Origin: Streptomyces vinaceus
GTDB lineage: Bacteria; Actinomycetota; Actinomycetes; Streptomycetales; Streptomycetaceae
Length of the DNA stretch: 64,000 nt
Reading direction: 5' to 3'
Assembly (NCBI RefSeq): GCF_008704935.1
Contig: NZ_CP023692.1
Location: forward strand, 6,797,501-6,861,500
Shown here: positions 1-8,314 of the stretch, piece after piece
Numbering within the stretch: the stretch's first letter is position 1
Layout: the number at the start of each line of letters is the position of its first letter
Notes under the pieces: generated by a model
Told to the model about the DNA's origin: nothing
Seen by the model: the letters and a program-made list of their open reading frames with translations, nothing else
Databases searched by the model: none
Program-made: the position numbers and the translations under genes

Positions 1-1392
1 CCGCTGCTCCTGCGGGTACAGGCGGGCGAACACGGTCTCGGCCGTGTGCGCGACCGCGCCCTGGATGCCGCCGCTCTCCTCGTACCCCGCGACGGTCAGG
101 GTGGACCCGGAGCGCCGCTGCCAGGTGGCCATCAAGGCGTGGGAGACCAGCGGCAGCGCACCCGACGGCGTGTCGCCGGGTCCGGCGGTCGGGGTGTCGG
201 CGCCCTCCGCGGGTCCCTCGCGCAAGCCCGCGTCGCGCAGCAGCAGTTGGACCAGGCCCGGTTCGAGGGTGAGCCCGGCGAGCTCGGCGGGGCGGGTGAT
301 GGACTCGCGCAGCTCGGCCACGGACATCGGGGGGAGGACGAACAGCCCGTCGGTGCAGGCAGCGGCCAGTTCGGGCAGGTCCAGACAGCTGCCGGTGAAG
401 TCGGCCCGTACGCCGAGCACCACGACGGCCGGGTCATGGGCCGTCGCACCCGGTCCCGCCGTGGCCAGGGTGCACAGGACGTGGGCGAAGCCGCGCCGCT
501 CGTCCTCGTCGGAGCAGAGGGTGAACAGCTCTTCGAACTGGTCGACGAGCAACACCGGCCGTACGGAGGGGGGCCGGGTCTGACCGGTCGCATCGTGAGA
601 GCGGGGCGCCAGTGCGCGGACGGCTTCCAGCAGGCGCCGCGGCCGCTCGCGCAGCTCCCGTACGGTGATCCCGACATCGCCGCCCAGCACCTTGGCGGTG
701 GAGTCCAGGAGCTCCTGGAGGGGATGCGCGGTCGGGGTGAACCGTACGACCGGCCACCCGTCGGCGCCCGCCATCGGGAATCCGCCGCTTCGCCGCAGGG
801 CCGGTACCAGACCCGCGCTGAGCAGGGAGGACTTTCCGGCGCCCGACCGGCCGACGAGCACCAGCGGACCGCCGCCGATCCGGTCGAAGACCCGCTCGAC
901 CAGGGCGGCGGTCACCCGGTCTCGGCCGAAGAACCAGCCCGCGTCGCGCGGGGTGAACGCGGCGAGGCCGCGGTAGGGGCACTCGCCGGCGGACTGCGGC
1001 TGCGGATGCGACGGCGACGGCCCGGCGGTCGTGGGGGATGGGGCGGGCGTGGCGGGCGGGCAGCCACGGGGCTTCGGCACCTCGGCCTCCGGGAGCAGTT
1101 GGAGGAGCGTGCCCCCGGCCTCCAGCACCCGGTCGCAGCGCAGCGCGACGTCGTGGGTGACGCGCTTGGCTCCGGTCTCGATCTTGCTCAGGTAGCCCTT
1201 GCTGTAGTGCGTACGGCGGGCCAGATCGGCCAGCGACAGACCGCGCTGCACCCGCAGCCGGCGCAACTGGGCGGGAAAGGCCGCAGCGGCCGCGGCCGCT
1301 CCGGGCTCGTGATCGGTGTGGTGATCGGTGTGGTGATCGGTGTGGTGATCGGTGTCGCGTCCGCGGTCCGGGTCCCCCACGGCATCCCCCAT
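1..1392 (-). CDS. XRE-type HTH / STAND NTPase regulator, partial (runs off left edge)
   Basis: The frame leaves the window at base 1, so only the first 464 residues are seen. A His/Asp/Thr-rich head is followed by an XRE helix-turn-helix at about residues 39-95 (contains LADLARRTHYSKGYLSKIE). A Pro/Ser-rich linker then leads to a P-loop NTPase with CPYRGLAAF, FFGRD, Walker A GRSGAGKSS and a Walker B-like VLLVDQFEELF. This order is known from nSTAND1 proteins, which often end in WD40 repeats; any such part lies outside the window. The family is thought to act as ligand-triggered ATP switches, but the ligand here is unknown. The ATG at 1392 is the first in-frame start. A nearby ATG at 1385 is out of frame. 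Confidence 0.85.
   Translation of the reverse strand, partial: MGDAVGDPDRGRDTDHHTDHHTDHHTDHEPGAAAAAAAFPAQLRRLRVQRGLSLADLARRTHYSKGYLSKIETGAKRVTHDVALRCDRVLEAGGTLLQLLPEAEVPKPRGCPPATPAPSPTTAGPSPSHPQPQSAGECPYRGLAAFTPRDAGWFFGRDRVTAALVERVFDRIGGGPLVLVGRSGAGKSSLLSAGLVPALRRSGGFPMAGADGWPVVRFTPTAHPLQELLDSTAKVLGGDVGITVRELRERPRRLLEAVRALAPRSHDATGQTRPPSVRPVLLVDQFEELFTLCSDEDERRGFAHVLCTLATAGPGATAHDPAVVVLGVRADFTGSCLDLPELAAACTDGLFVLPPMSVAELRESITRPAELAGLTLEPGLVQLLLRDAGLREGPAEGADTPTAGPGDTPSGALPLVSHALMATWQRRSGSTLTVAGYEESGGIQGAVAHTAETVFARLYPQEQR
1309..1356. repeat. four tandem 12-bp units inside the STAND gene
   Basis: The unit GTGATCGGTGTG occurs three times exactly and a fourth time with one change. On the coding (minus) strand it encodes an Asp-His-His-Thr tetrapeptide array near the N-terminus, ahead of the HTH. 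The unit is a multiple of three, so copy-number change would alter length without breaking the frame. Confidence 0.9.
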
Positions 1393-1554
1393 GGCACAGC
1401 GCGCCCAGGTTGTGAGATGGAACGTCCCAGGCTACCGCGGGGGTCGGACGGCGGAACGCGTGTCGGGCCGGCGTGGCGCGCGGCGCACGGCGCTGCGGCC
1501 CTCGGGGTCCGCCGGGGGAGCGGCGGACCCGGAGGGCCACGAACCGGTGCCCCG

Positions 1555-1920
1555 TTACGGGCGGTTGAGGGTGATGGAGTTGATCGGCCCGAGGTCCGCG
1601 TAGACACCCCTGCCCTCGGCGATGGGGGATCCGCAGTTCGTGCCGCCGTAGCCGGTGCACAGGCTCGCGGTGGCCCCGCCGTACTGGTTGTTGAGGACCC
1701 AGTGGCGGCCGTACTGGTTGCTCAGGTTGTGGGCTCCGTAGCTGGTGAAGATGTGGGTCGGCTTGACGGCCGGGTTCTGGTCCTGCGGGTAGATGCAGAC
1801 CGACCCGTACGGACAGCCGGCCCAGTCGTCGGCGGGCCTGGCGTCGGCCGGGCCGCTCAGTGCCACGACGGCCGCCGCGGCGGTGGCGAGCGCGGCGGCG
1901 CCGCGGATCATCTTGCGCAT
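1555..1920 (-). CDS. small secreted protein, peptidase inhibitor I36-like
   Basis: This encodes about 121 residues with a clear Sec signal peptide: a basic start (MRKMIRG), an Ala-rich hydrophobic core, and probable cleavage near ALSGPADA. The mature part has CPYGSVCIYPQD followed by an aromatic/Asn-rich stretch with two further cysteines, CTGYGGTNCGS. This pattern fits the actinobacterial I36 inhibitor-like secreted proteins with a beta/gamma-crystallin-type fold, but a specific inhibited protease cannot be named. Two Met codons are adjacent (1923 and 1920). The one at 1920 is better spaced from the AGGGGG ribosome-binding site. It is transcribed alone. Confidence 0.8.
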   Translation of the reverse strand: MRKMIRGAAALATAAAAVVALSGPADARPADDWAGCPYGSVCIYPQDQNPAVKPTHIFTSYGAHNLSNQYGRHWVLNNQYGGATASLCTGYGGTNCGSPIAEGRGVYADLGPINSITLNRP

Positions 1921-2267
1921 CATGTCCCCCTGTTGGGTGTGCGTCGGTGTTGACGCCGGGACGTGGGGGAGGTCTGCCTCCCCGGCGTCCCGGCCCTGCT
2001 GACGTCTTCAGCCTTGCCCGCGGCCCCCCGCGGGTCGACGGGTTTCCCGTTGCCCGTCGCGGGCCGGGACCGGGAAACCCTCCCTGACCTGCGCCGCGGC
2101 GCGACGGCGGGCAACCCGTCACCCCGGGTGAGCGGCCGGCTCCCGTCCGGCGCCGTGATGTCCTGTGCCCCGAGGGCGGGCAGAATTGAGGGGGCGCCCC
2201 GTGCCCGCAGCGCGGGCGCCGGTCAGCCACGCACGCGGGGAAGACGCGCGCAGAAGGGGGCCTGCCG
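1921..2267. other. intergenic region between divergent genes, with an inverted repeat
   Basis: No gene is supported here. The stretch must hold both promoters, for the secreted protein (leftward) and the phosphatase (rightward). A perfect 9-bp inverted repeat, GGGTTTCCC at 2040-2048 and GGGAAACCC at 2072-2080, has a 23-bp spacer and could be a hairpin or an operator. A purine-rich AGAAGGGGG lies just before the ATG at 2268. Confidence 0.5.
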
Positions 2268-4382
2268 ATGCCATCGGACCGGCTGGGGGGCGCGGACGGC
2301 CCCGGCCCGATCCGGTCCGAACCGGGGTCCTTGCTGGAACACGTGGTGGTGGCCGTCTTCGGCATCGACGAAGAGGACCGGATCTGCTACTGGGGCCCCG
2401 GCGCGCAGAACCTCTTCGGTCACGAAGCCGGCTCGGTACTGACCCGCCCCGCCGCCGCCCTCTTCCCCGAGCCGGCCCCGGACGAGGGCCCCGGCCCCGC
2501 CGCGCACCTCGCCGAGCGCGCCCGCGCCCTCGGCTACTGGCGCGTACGGCTACCGGCGCTGCACCGGGACGGCTCGGTGTTCGACTGCGGCTTCCGGGTC
2601 TTCCCGATGACCGGGGCCACCGGCGCCTCCGTGGTCATCGGGCTGGCCAGCCGGGGCGACGAGCTGGACCGGGTCAAGACCAACCTGTCCTTCCTCGACT
2701 CCCTCTTCGAGACCTGCCCGATCGGCCTGGTCATGCTGGACGAGGAGCTGCGCTACGTCCACCTCAACCAGGCCATGGCCGACATGGACGGCATCCCGCT
2801 CGACGAGCACCTGGGCCGCCGGATGGCCGACATCATGATCACCTCCGACGAGGGGGAGTACCAGCGCATGCTGCGCTCCGTGGCCGACGAGGGCCGGACG
2901 GTGATCGGCACCCTCGTGGGCCTGCGCACGCCCGGCCACCCGGACCGCGACCAGGTGCGCTCGGTCAGCTTCTTCCCGCTCACCGGCGCGGGCGACACCC
3001 GGCGCGGGCTGGGCGGCCTGCTGCTGGACGTCACCGACCGCGAGCAGGCCATCCTGGAGGCCACCGCCGCCCGCCGGCGGCTGGCCCTGCTGGACCGGGC
3101 GGCCGCGAGCATCGGCACGACCCTGGACCTCGACACCACCGCGCGCGAGCTGGTCGGCGCGGTGGTTCCGGAGTTCTGCGACGCCTCCGTCGTGGAACTC
3201 GTGGAGTGGATGGACGAGACCGAGGCGTTCGACCCCGAGCTGCCGGTGGCCACCCGCCGCATCGCCTCCGGCACCACCCTCCCCGGGCCGGCGGTCGAAC
3301 TCGTGAGCGGCCTGCGGGAGGTCACGTACCCGCCGGGATCCAACACCCACCAGATGCTGAGTACGGGCCGCCCGCTCTGCTTCACGGTCGACGAGGACTT
3401 CGCGACCCGGACCGTCGTCCACCAGGAGCGCGCGCAGCTGCTGCTGGACAGCGGCCTGACCTGCATCCTCATGGCCCCGCTCATCGCCCGCGGCACGGTG
3501 CAGGGCATCGCCATGTTCGGCCGCTCCGCCGCCCGCCCGGCCTTCGCCGAGGAGGACCTCGGGCTCGCCGGCGAACTGGCCTCCCGGGCCGCCCTGTGCC
3601 TGGACAACGCCCGGCTGTACGGCAAGGTCCGGGACATCGCGCTCACCCTCCAGCGGGCCCTGCTGCCCAGCGCCCCCGCGGCGGGCCCGTACGTGGACAT
3701 CAGCCACCGCTACCTGCCCGGCAGCCGCGGCACCGAGGTCGGCGGCGACTGGTACGACGCGATCACCTTGCCCGACGACCGGGTGGCGCTCGTCGTCGGC
3801 GACGTGATGGGGCACGGCGTGCCCGCCGCCGCGGCCATGGGGCGGCTGCGGATCACCGCCAAGACGCTCGCCCGGCACACCGCCGAGCCCGCGGCACTCC
3901 TCGACGAGCTCGACGCCTGCGCGCAGGAGGCCGGCATCGAGTGGGCGACCTTCTTGTACCTGCTGTACGACCCCCGCACGGGGCGCGCCCGCATCGCCAA
4001 CGCCGGCCATCCGCCGCCGCTGGTACGGCACCGGGACGGAAGCGTGCATTCCGTCGGCGAGGTCCTCGGGGTCCCGCTCGGGGTGGGCGGCGTACCGTAC
4101 CGGTCGGTCGAGATCGAGATCCCCGAGGGCGCCGTCGTGGCCCTGTACACCGACGGGCTCATCGAGGCCCGCGGCCAGGACATCGACACCGGCATCGACG
4201 CACTGCGCGAGCAACTGCGCGCGCCGCTCGGTTCGTTGGAGGAGGGCGCCGACCGGATCCTCGCCAACCTGCTGCCCGACACGGCGACCGACGACACGGT
4301 CCTGGTCCTCGCCCGCGTCAGCGGGGCCCCCGGCCGGCCGCCGGCCCGGGGAACCGGATCACCGCGCAGGGCGTCGTCGTAA
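2268..4382 (+). CDS. PAS-GAF-PP2C (SpoIIE-type) protein phosphatase
   Basis: This 704-residue protein begins with two PAS-like sensory regions (about 20-130 and 150-270), then a GAF-like region (about 280-440), and ends in a SpoIIE/PP2C phosphatase. Metal-binding motifs of the catalytic domain are visible: GGDWYDA near residue 491, GDVMGHG near 510, ANAGHPPP near 578 and LYTDGLIEARG near 625. Streptomyces carry many such phosphatases, which typically dephosphorylate anti-anti-sigma factors in partner-switching cascades. No kinase or antagonist gene is adjacent, so the partner is unknown. No membrane segment is seen, so the protein is probably cytoplasmic and senses an internal signal through PAS or GAF. 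Confidence 0.93.
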   Translation: MPSDRLGGADGPGPIRSEPGSLLEHVVVAVFGIDEEDRICYWGPGAQNLFGHEAGSVLTRPAAALFPEPAPDEGPGPAAHLAERARALGYWRVRLPALHRDGSVFDCGFRVFPMTGATGASVVIGLASRGDELDRVKTNLSFLDSLFETCPIGLVMLDEELRYVHLNQAMADMDGIPLDEHLGRRMADIMITSDEGEYQRMLRSVADEGRTVIGTLVGLRTPGHPDRDQVRSVSFFPLTGAGDTRRGLGGLLLDVTDREQAILEATAARRRLALLDRAAASIGTTLDLDTTARELVGAVVPEFCDASVVELVEWMDETEAFDPELPVATRRIASGTTLPGPAVELVSGLREVTYPPGSNTHQMLSTGRPLCFTVDEDFATRTVVHQERAQLLLDSGLTCILMAPLIARGTVQGIAMFGRSAARPAFAEEDLGLAGELASRAALCLDNARLYGKVRDIALTLQRALLPSAPAAGPYVDISHRYLPGSRGTEVGGDWYDAITLPDDRVALVVGDVMGHGVPAAAAMGRLRITAKTLARHTAEPAALLDELDACAQEAGIEWATFLYLLYDPRTGRARIANAGHPPPLVRHRDGSVHSVGEVLGVPLGVGGVPYRSVEIEIPEGAVVALYTDGLIEARGQDIDTGIDALREQLRAPLGSLEEGADRILANLLPDTATDDTVLVLARVSGAPGRPPARGTGSPRRASS

Positions 4383-4442
4383 CGGACGGGGCGGCAAGCG
4401 AGCGCGGCACGGGGAAGCGGGGCCGGCGGGGGAGCGGGGCGC

Positions 4443-5453
4443 GTGGACGAGCAGGGGGCGGGGCGGGGGGCCGGGCTACGGCGCCCGCGACGGCCGCAGC
4501 GGTGGAGGTGGCGCGGGCGCGGGTACGTCCTCGCGGGGTTCGCGGTCCTCCTCGGCTGCCTGCTCGCCTTCCACGGCGCGGTGCCCGACGCGCTGCCCGG
4601 CCGTCCCGGCAGCCTGCTCGAAACGTTCCTGCCCTGGCTGGGCCTCGCCGTCCCGCTCCTCGCCGCCCTGGCGGTGCTGCGCCGCTCGGCCGTGGCCGGC
4701 CTCGCCGCCCTGCTGCCCGCGGCCGCCTGGCTCGCCCTCTTCGGCGGCCACCTGCTGCCCGGCACCGACCGGGCGCCCGACCTCCTCGCCGTCCAGCACA
4801 ACGTCAGCGACGAGAACCCCGACCCGGCCGGTACCGCGCGGGCCCTGGCCGCCACCGGCGCGGACCTGCTCGCGCTGGAGGAGCTGACGCCGGCCGCGCT
4901 GCCCGCGTACGCGGAGGTGCTCGCGCCGCAGTACCCGTACCACGCGGTGGCGGGAACGGTCGGGCTCTGGTCGAAGCACCCGCTGGCGGACGCGCGGCCG
5001 GTGGACATCCGGCCGGACGGCGTCGGGGAGGGCTGGAACCGCGGACTGCGGGCCACCGCCCGTACGCCGCGGGGGGAGGTGGCCGTGTACGTGGCCCACC
5101 TGCCCTCCGTACGTCTGGGCCCGGCGCACGGCTTCGGTTCGGTACGCCGGGACGAGAGCGCCGTACTGCTCGGCGCCGCGATCGCCGCCGAGCCGGCGGA
5201 TCCGCTGATCCTGCTCGGGGACCTCAACAGCACCGTGGACGACCGCGGGCTGGCCCCGGTCACCTCGCGCATGGAGCCGCCGAGCCGGGACTTCGCCTTC
5301 AGCTGGCCCGCGTCCCTGCCGCTGGCCCGGATCGACCAGGTCCTGACCCGCTCGGCGAGCGTCACGCGGATCCGGTCACTGCCCGCGACGGGCAGCGACC
5401 ACCTGCCCGTCGCCGCTCACCTCACGTGGCGCGCCCCCGCACGAGGTCGGTGA
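4443..5453 (+). CDS. membrane-anchored endonuclease/exonuclease/phosphatase (EEP) family protein
   Basis: The 336 residues open with a basic cytoplasmic head and about three hydrophobic segments (near 25-48, 58-80 and 84-102). An EEP domain follows, probably outside the membrane. Catalytic landmarks are AVQHNVSDENP, LLALEELTP (metal-binding Glu), GDLNSTVDD near residue 258 and GSDHLPV near 316. The family cleaves phosphodiester bonds in nucleic acids or lipids, and the substrate cannot be told. The GTG start is preceded by a G-rich stretch. The 3' end overlaps the convergent ATP-grasp gene by 32 bp, so the two messages are antisense to each other there. Confidence 0.9.
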   Translation: MDEQGAGRGAGLRRPRRPQRWRWRGRGYVLAGFAVLLGCLLAFHGAVPDALPGRPGSLLETFLPWLGLAVPLLAALAVLRRSAVAGLAALLPAAAWLALFGGHLLPGTDRAPDLLAVQHNVSDENPDPAGTARALAATGADLLALEELTPAALPAYAEVLAPQYPYHAVAGTVGLWSKHPLADARPVDIRPDGVGEGWNRGLRATARTPRGEVAVYVAHLPSVRLGPAHGFGSVRRDESAVLLGAAIAAEPADPLILLGDLNSTVDDRGLAPVTSRMEPPSRDFAFSWPASLPLARIDQVLTRSASVTRIRSLPATGSDHLPVAAHLTWRAPARGR

Positions 5454-6291
5454 AGCGCGACAGCGCGTGCTCGCCGTGGCCCATGAAGAGGTTGGGCTCG
5501 ACGAGTTCGAGCTCCATCACGACCGGCGCCCCGTCGTCCCCCGTGGCGATGTCCACCCGCGCGTGCAGCAGCTCGGGCGAACCGGGCACCGCCGCCAGCG
5601 CGGCCTCGGCCAGCGCGAGTTCGGCGGGGGAGGCCAGGTGCGGCACCAGATCCGGGTGCGGTACGCGGTCGTTGTCGACGGTCCCGATGTCGGTCAGCAC
5701 CGGGCCCTTGCGTATCGCGTGGCTGAAGGAGCCGCCGAGGAAGACGAGGGCCCGTTCGCCCTCGGCCATCCGGGTCAGGTACGGCTGCACCATCGCGGTC
5801 GATCCGGCCGCGTGGAGGGCCGCGATGTGGCCGGCCGCCGTCTCGTGGTGGTCCTGCGTGTAGCGCGCGGCGCCGCGCGAGCCGGCCGACACGGTCGGCT
5901 TGACGACGAACTGGCCGTGCCCGGGCAGCGCGACGGACTCGCCCGGGGCGATGAAGCGCGTCGGCACGACGGGGACACCGCGGCCGGCGAGCTCCCCGAG
6001 ATACCGCTTGTCGGTGTTCCAGCGGACCAGCCAGGCCGGATTGTCGAGCCGGGTCACGCCCTCCACCGCGTCGGCCCAGGACAGGTACTCCGCCAGGCGC
6101 CGCTCGTAACCCCAAGTGGAGCGGATGACCACCGCGGCGCAGCGCGACCAGTCGAAGTCCGGGGCGTCCCAGACCGCGGCCACGGCGTCGAGACCGCGGG
6201 CGCGCAGCGCTTCGAGCATCAGCGGCAGGTCGGTGTCCCAGGCCAGGCCCAGGTCCGAGGTGGCCAGGGCCACTCTGGCGGTAGCGGACAT
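5422..6291 (-). CDS. ATP-grasp domain protein
   Basis: This 289-residue protein has an N-terminal pre-ATP-grasp fold (RVALATSDL, then VIRSTWGYERR near 55-66). An ATP-grasp core follows with QFVVKPTVSAGSRGAARY (phosphate-binding loop, residues about 128-145), MVQPYL and a metal-binding end, VVMELELVEPNLF. Such enzymes join a carboxylate to an amine or thiol through an acyl-phosphate. Similar stand-alone proteins are often annotated as RimK-like or glutathione-synthetase-like, but the substrate is unknown. It follows the SnoaL-like gene by 41 bp and probably shares its promoter. Confidence 0.88.
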   Translation of the reverse strand: MSATARVALATSDLGLAWDTDLPLMLEALRARGLDAVAAVWDAPDFDWSRCAAVVIRSTWGYERRLAEYLSWADAVEGVTRLDNPAWLVRWNTDKRYLGELAGRGVPVVPTRFIAPGESVALPGHGQFVVKPTVSAGSRGAARYTQDHHETAAGHIAALHAAGSTAMVQPYLTRMAEGERALVFLGGSFSHAIRKGPVLTDIGTVDNDRVPHPDLVPHLASPAELALAEAALAAVPGSPELLHARVDIATGDDGAPVVMELELVEPNLFMGHGEHALSRFTDLVRGRAT

Positions 6292-6332
6292 CGACGACTC
6301 CCCATCTCCTCGGCCGGCCGGCCATCGGCAGC

Positions 6333-6776
6333 TTAGGGGGTGCTCGTGGCCGGAACGGGGGCCGGGGCCAGTCCGTCGGCGACCAGCCCGGCGACGACCG
6401 CCTCGCCCAGCGCGTGCACCGCGGACTGCGGCCTGACCATCACCGTGAACTCCTTGATCCGGCCGTCCTCGGCGTAGTGGACCAGGTCGATGCCGTGGAT
6501 CGCCTTGCCGTTCACCGTCGCCCGGAAGAGCAGGATCTCCGACGGCGCGACCGAGCCGTCGGCGCTCGTCTCGGCGCTGCCGTCGTACCGGCCGACGTAA
6601 CGGAAGTCCTCGAAGGTGCGCAGCAGCACTCCGAAGAGCCCGAGCACCATCGGCCGGCCCTCGAACGGGGTGAACTTCACCGGGCTGTACAGGCGCACGT
6701 CCGGCGTGAACAGGTCCTCCAGGGCCCCGAGGTCCCGGCTCTCCACGGCGGCGCGGAAACGGTCTGCTGCGTTCAC
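6333..6776 (-). CDS. SnoaL-like / NTF2-fold protein
   Basis: This 147-residue protein starts MNAADRFRAAVESRDLGAL and keeps the NTF2/SnoaL pattern: a helical start, FTPDVRLYSPV, a cone-shaped beta sheet, and an HGIDLVHYAEDGRIKEF end. Members are small cyclases, isomerases or simple binding proteins, and no catalytic assignment can be made. The start is GTG with an AGGGAG-type ribosome-binding site in front. It is the first gene of a two-gene unit with the ATP-grasp enzyme and faces the PadR gene across a short region containing a palindrome, so PadR control is likely. Confidence 0.85.
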   Translation of the reverse strand: MNAADRFRAAVESRDLGALEDLFTPDVRLYSPVKFTPFEGRPMVLGLFGVLLRTFEDFRYVGRYDGSAETSADGSVAPSEILLFRATVNGKAIHGIDLVHYAEDGRIKEFTVMVRPQSAVHALGEAVVAGLVADGLAPAPVPATSTP

Positions 6777-6797
6777 GGCTTCTCCCTGAGGATCTGA

Positions 6798-6815
6798 TAA
6801 TCACGAATGTGATTA
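6798..6815. promoter_or_regulatory. probable PadR operator (palindrome)
   Basis: TAATCAC and GTGATTA form a perfect 7-bp inverted repeat around a 4-bp centre. It lies in the 119-bp region between the divergent SnoaL-like and PadR genes, the AT-richest spot in this area. PadR proteins commonly bind such palindromes and control both themselves and the facing gene. Confidence 0.65.
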
Positions 6816-6895
6816 GTCAGTTTCTTGAGTATCATGCCGGGGGTGTCCGTGCACAGGGGCGACACCGTGGGCAAGGGCGAGAGGGAGGCGGTCCG

Positions 6896-7465
6896 ATGGC
6901 TTTGCGCCATGCCGTACTGGCGGCGCTGCTGGACGAGGAGCTGAGCGGGTACCAGCTGGCGAAGGCCTTCGACCTCGGCGTCGCGAACTTCTGGCACGCG
7001 CTCCCGCAGCAGCTCTACGCCGAGCTGACCCGGCTGGAGAAGGACGGGCTGATCGCGGGCCGCGAGGTGGTCCAGGACACCCGGCCCAACAAGCGCCTGT
7101 TCACCGTCACCGAGGCCGGCCTCGCCGAGCTGGAGGCGTTCACCGCCTCCGTCGCCAAGCCCTCCTCCATCCGCGACGACCTCATCGTGAAGGTCCAGGC
7201 CGCCGACCACGTGGACCCGCAGACGCTCATCGCGCAGCTGACCGAGCGCGCCGCCTTCGCGCGGGCCAAGGTCGACCTGTTCGGCGGTCTGCTGGACAGG
7301 ATGCGGGGCGAGCGCTCCGAGGAGGAGTTCCTGCGGTACGGCGAGCGCATCGGCCCGTACCTGACCTGCCTGCGCGGGCTCGCCTTCGAGCGGGGCAACC
7401 GCGACTGGTGCGAGCGGACGGTCGCGGTCCTGCGAGAGCGGGAGGCGGCTCGTGCCACCCGCTGA
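6896..7465 (+). CDS. PadR-family transcriptional regulator
   Basis: This 189-residue protein has a PadR winged helix at residues 1-80 (MALRHAVLAALLDEELSGYQ, LYAELTRLEKDGLI, KRLFTVTEAG). A longer C-terminal helical part (about 90-180) follows, as in the subfamily that dimerises through its C-terminus. The ATG at 6896 is chosen because of GAGGGAGG just upstream. The gene faces the SnoaL-like/ATP-grasp pair across the palindrome at 6798-6815 and overlaps the next gene by 14 bp, so it may control both sides. Confidence 0.92.
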   Translation: MALRHAVLAALLDEELSGYQLAKAFDLGVANFWHALPQQLYAELTRLEKDGLIAGREVVQDTRPNKRLFTVTEAGLAELEAFTASVAKPSSIRDDLIVKVQAADHVDPQTLIAQLTERAAFARAKVDLFGGLLDRMRGERSEEEFLRYGERIGPYLTCLRGLAFERGNRDWCERTVAVLREREAARATR

Positions 7466-8282
7466 ACGCGCTGAGCCCGGCGAACGCGCTGAGCCTGCCG
7501 GGCGCGTCGGGCGCGTTGGGCACGCGTATCTGAGGTACGTGGCCCTCGGCGACAGCCAGACCGAGGGTCTGGGGGACGGAGACGACACCACCGGCCTGCG
7601 GGGTCTGGCCGACCGGCTCGCCGAGCAGCTCGCGCTCCACAGCCCGGGCCTGACCTACGCCAACCTGGCCGTCCGCGGCCGGCTCGCCGGCCAGGTCCGC
7701 GCCGAGCAGCTCGCACCCGCCCTCGCCCTGAAGCCCGACCTGGCCACCGTCGTCGCCGGGGTGAACGACGTGCTGCGGCCGCGGTTCGACGCGGACGAGG
7801 TCGCCGGCCACCTGGAGGCGATGTTCGCCGCGCTCACCGCGCACGGCGCGCAGGTCATGACGCTGACCTTCCCGGACCTCGGGCGGATCACCCCGCTCGC
7901 CCGCCCCCTCGCCGCGCGCGTGAGCGCACTGAACGACCGGATCCGGTCCGCCGGGGATCGGCACGGGGTGGTCGTCGTCGAGACGGGGCACCATCCGGTG
8001 GTCACCGACCCCCGGCTGTGGAGTGCGGACCGGCTGCACGCGAGCCCGCTCGGTCACGAGCGGATCGCCGCCTCGCTCGCGTACGCCCTCCGCCTTCCCG
8101 GCAGTGACGATTCGTGGACGCACCCGCTGCCCCCGGCCGGGATGCCCCGGACCACCCTCGCCGCCGAACTGCGCTGGGCCGCCGCGTTCCTGGGACCCTG
8201 GCTGGGCCGGCGCCTGCGCGGCCGCTCCTCGGGCGACGCCCGCACGGCCAAACGCCCGGAGCTCCTCCCGGTGCGGCCGTAG
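7452..8282 (+). CDS. SGNH/GDSL-family hydrolase
   Basis: This 276-residue protein has block I VALGDSQTEG (nucleophile Ser near residue 35), the oxyanion Asn in GVNDVL (about 105) and block V SADRLHASPLGHER with the catalytic Asp/His near 193-196. These are the four landmarks of SGNH esterases/lipases. No signal peptide is seen; the head is an RAEPGERAEP repeat, and the tail is basic. The start is GTG inside the end of the PadR gene, which implies translational coupling. The substrate is unknown. Confidence 0.88.
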   Translation: MPPAERAEPGERAEPAGRVGRVGHAYLRYVALGDSQTEGLGDGDDTTGLRGLADRLAEQLALHSPGLTYANLAVRGRLAGQVRAEQLAPALALKPDLATVVAGVNDVLRPRFDADEVAGHLEAMFAALTAHGAQVMTLTFPDLGRITPLARPLAARVSALNDRIRSAGDRHGVVVVETGHHPVVTDPRLWSADRLHASPLGHERIAASLAYALRLPGSDDSWTHPLPPAGMPRTTLAAELRWAAAFLGPWLGRRLRGRSSGDARTAKRPELLPVRP

Positions 8283-8290
8283 CCACCGCC

Positions 8291-8314
8291 CACCGCCCGT
8301 TCTAACGGGGGGTG
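8291..8314. terminator. hairpin between convergent genes
   Basis: CACCGCCCGTT at 8291-8301 and AACGGGGGGTG at 8304-8314 form an 11-bp stem with one mismatch and a tight loop. It sits between the SGNH hydrolase and the oppositely oriented metallo-hydrolase, and overlaps the latter's stop codon. No T-tract follows. Confidence 0.5.

Noticed and set aside
1309..1356. CRISPR-like array
   Set aside because: The repeats are contiguous 12-bp coding units without spacers. No repeat-spacer pattern was seen anywhere in the window.
46..1953. Long open frame on the plus strand across the STAND gene and the secreted protein
   Set aside because: It is antisense to genes with clear domain motifs, its product is low-complexity Gly/Arg-rich, and no ribosome-binding site or known motif is present.
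2165..5863. Very long open frame (over 1200 codons) on the plus strand
   Set aside because: It runs out of frame over the phosphatase, EEP and ATP-grasp genes and encodes Arg/Pro/Gly repeats typical of shadow frames in GC-rich DNA.
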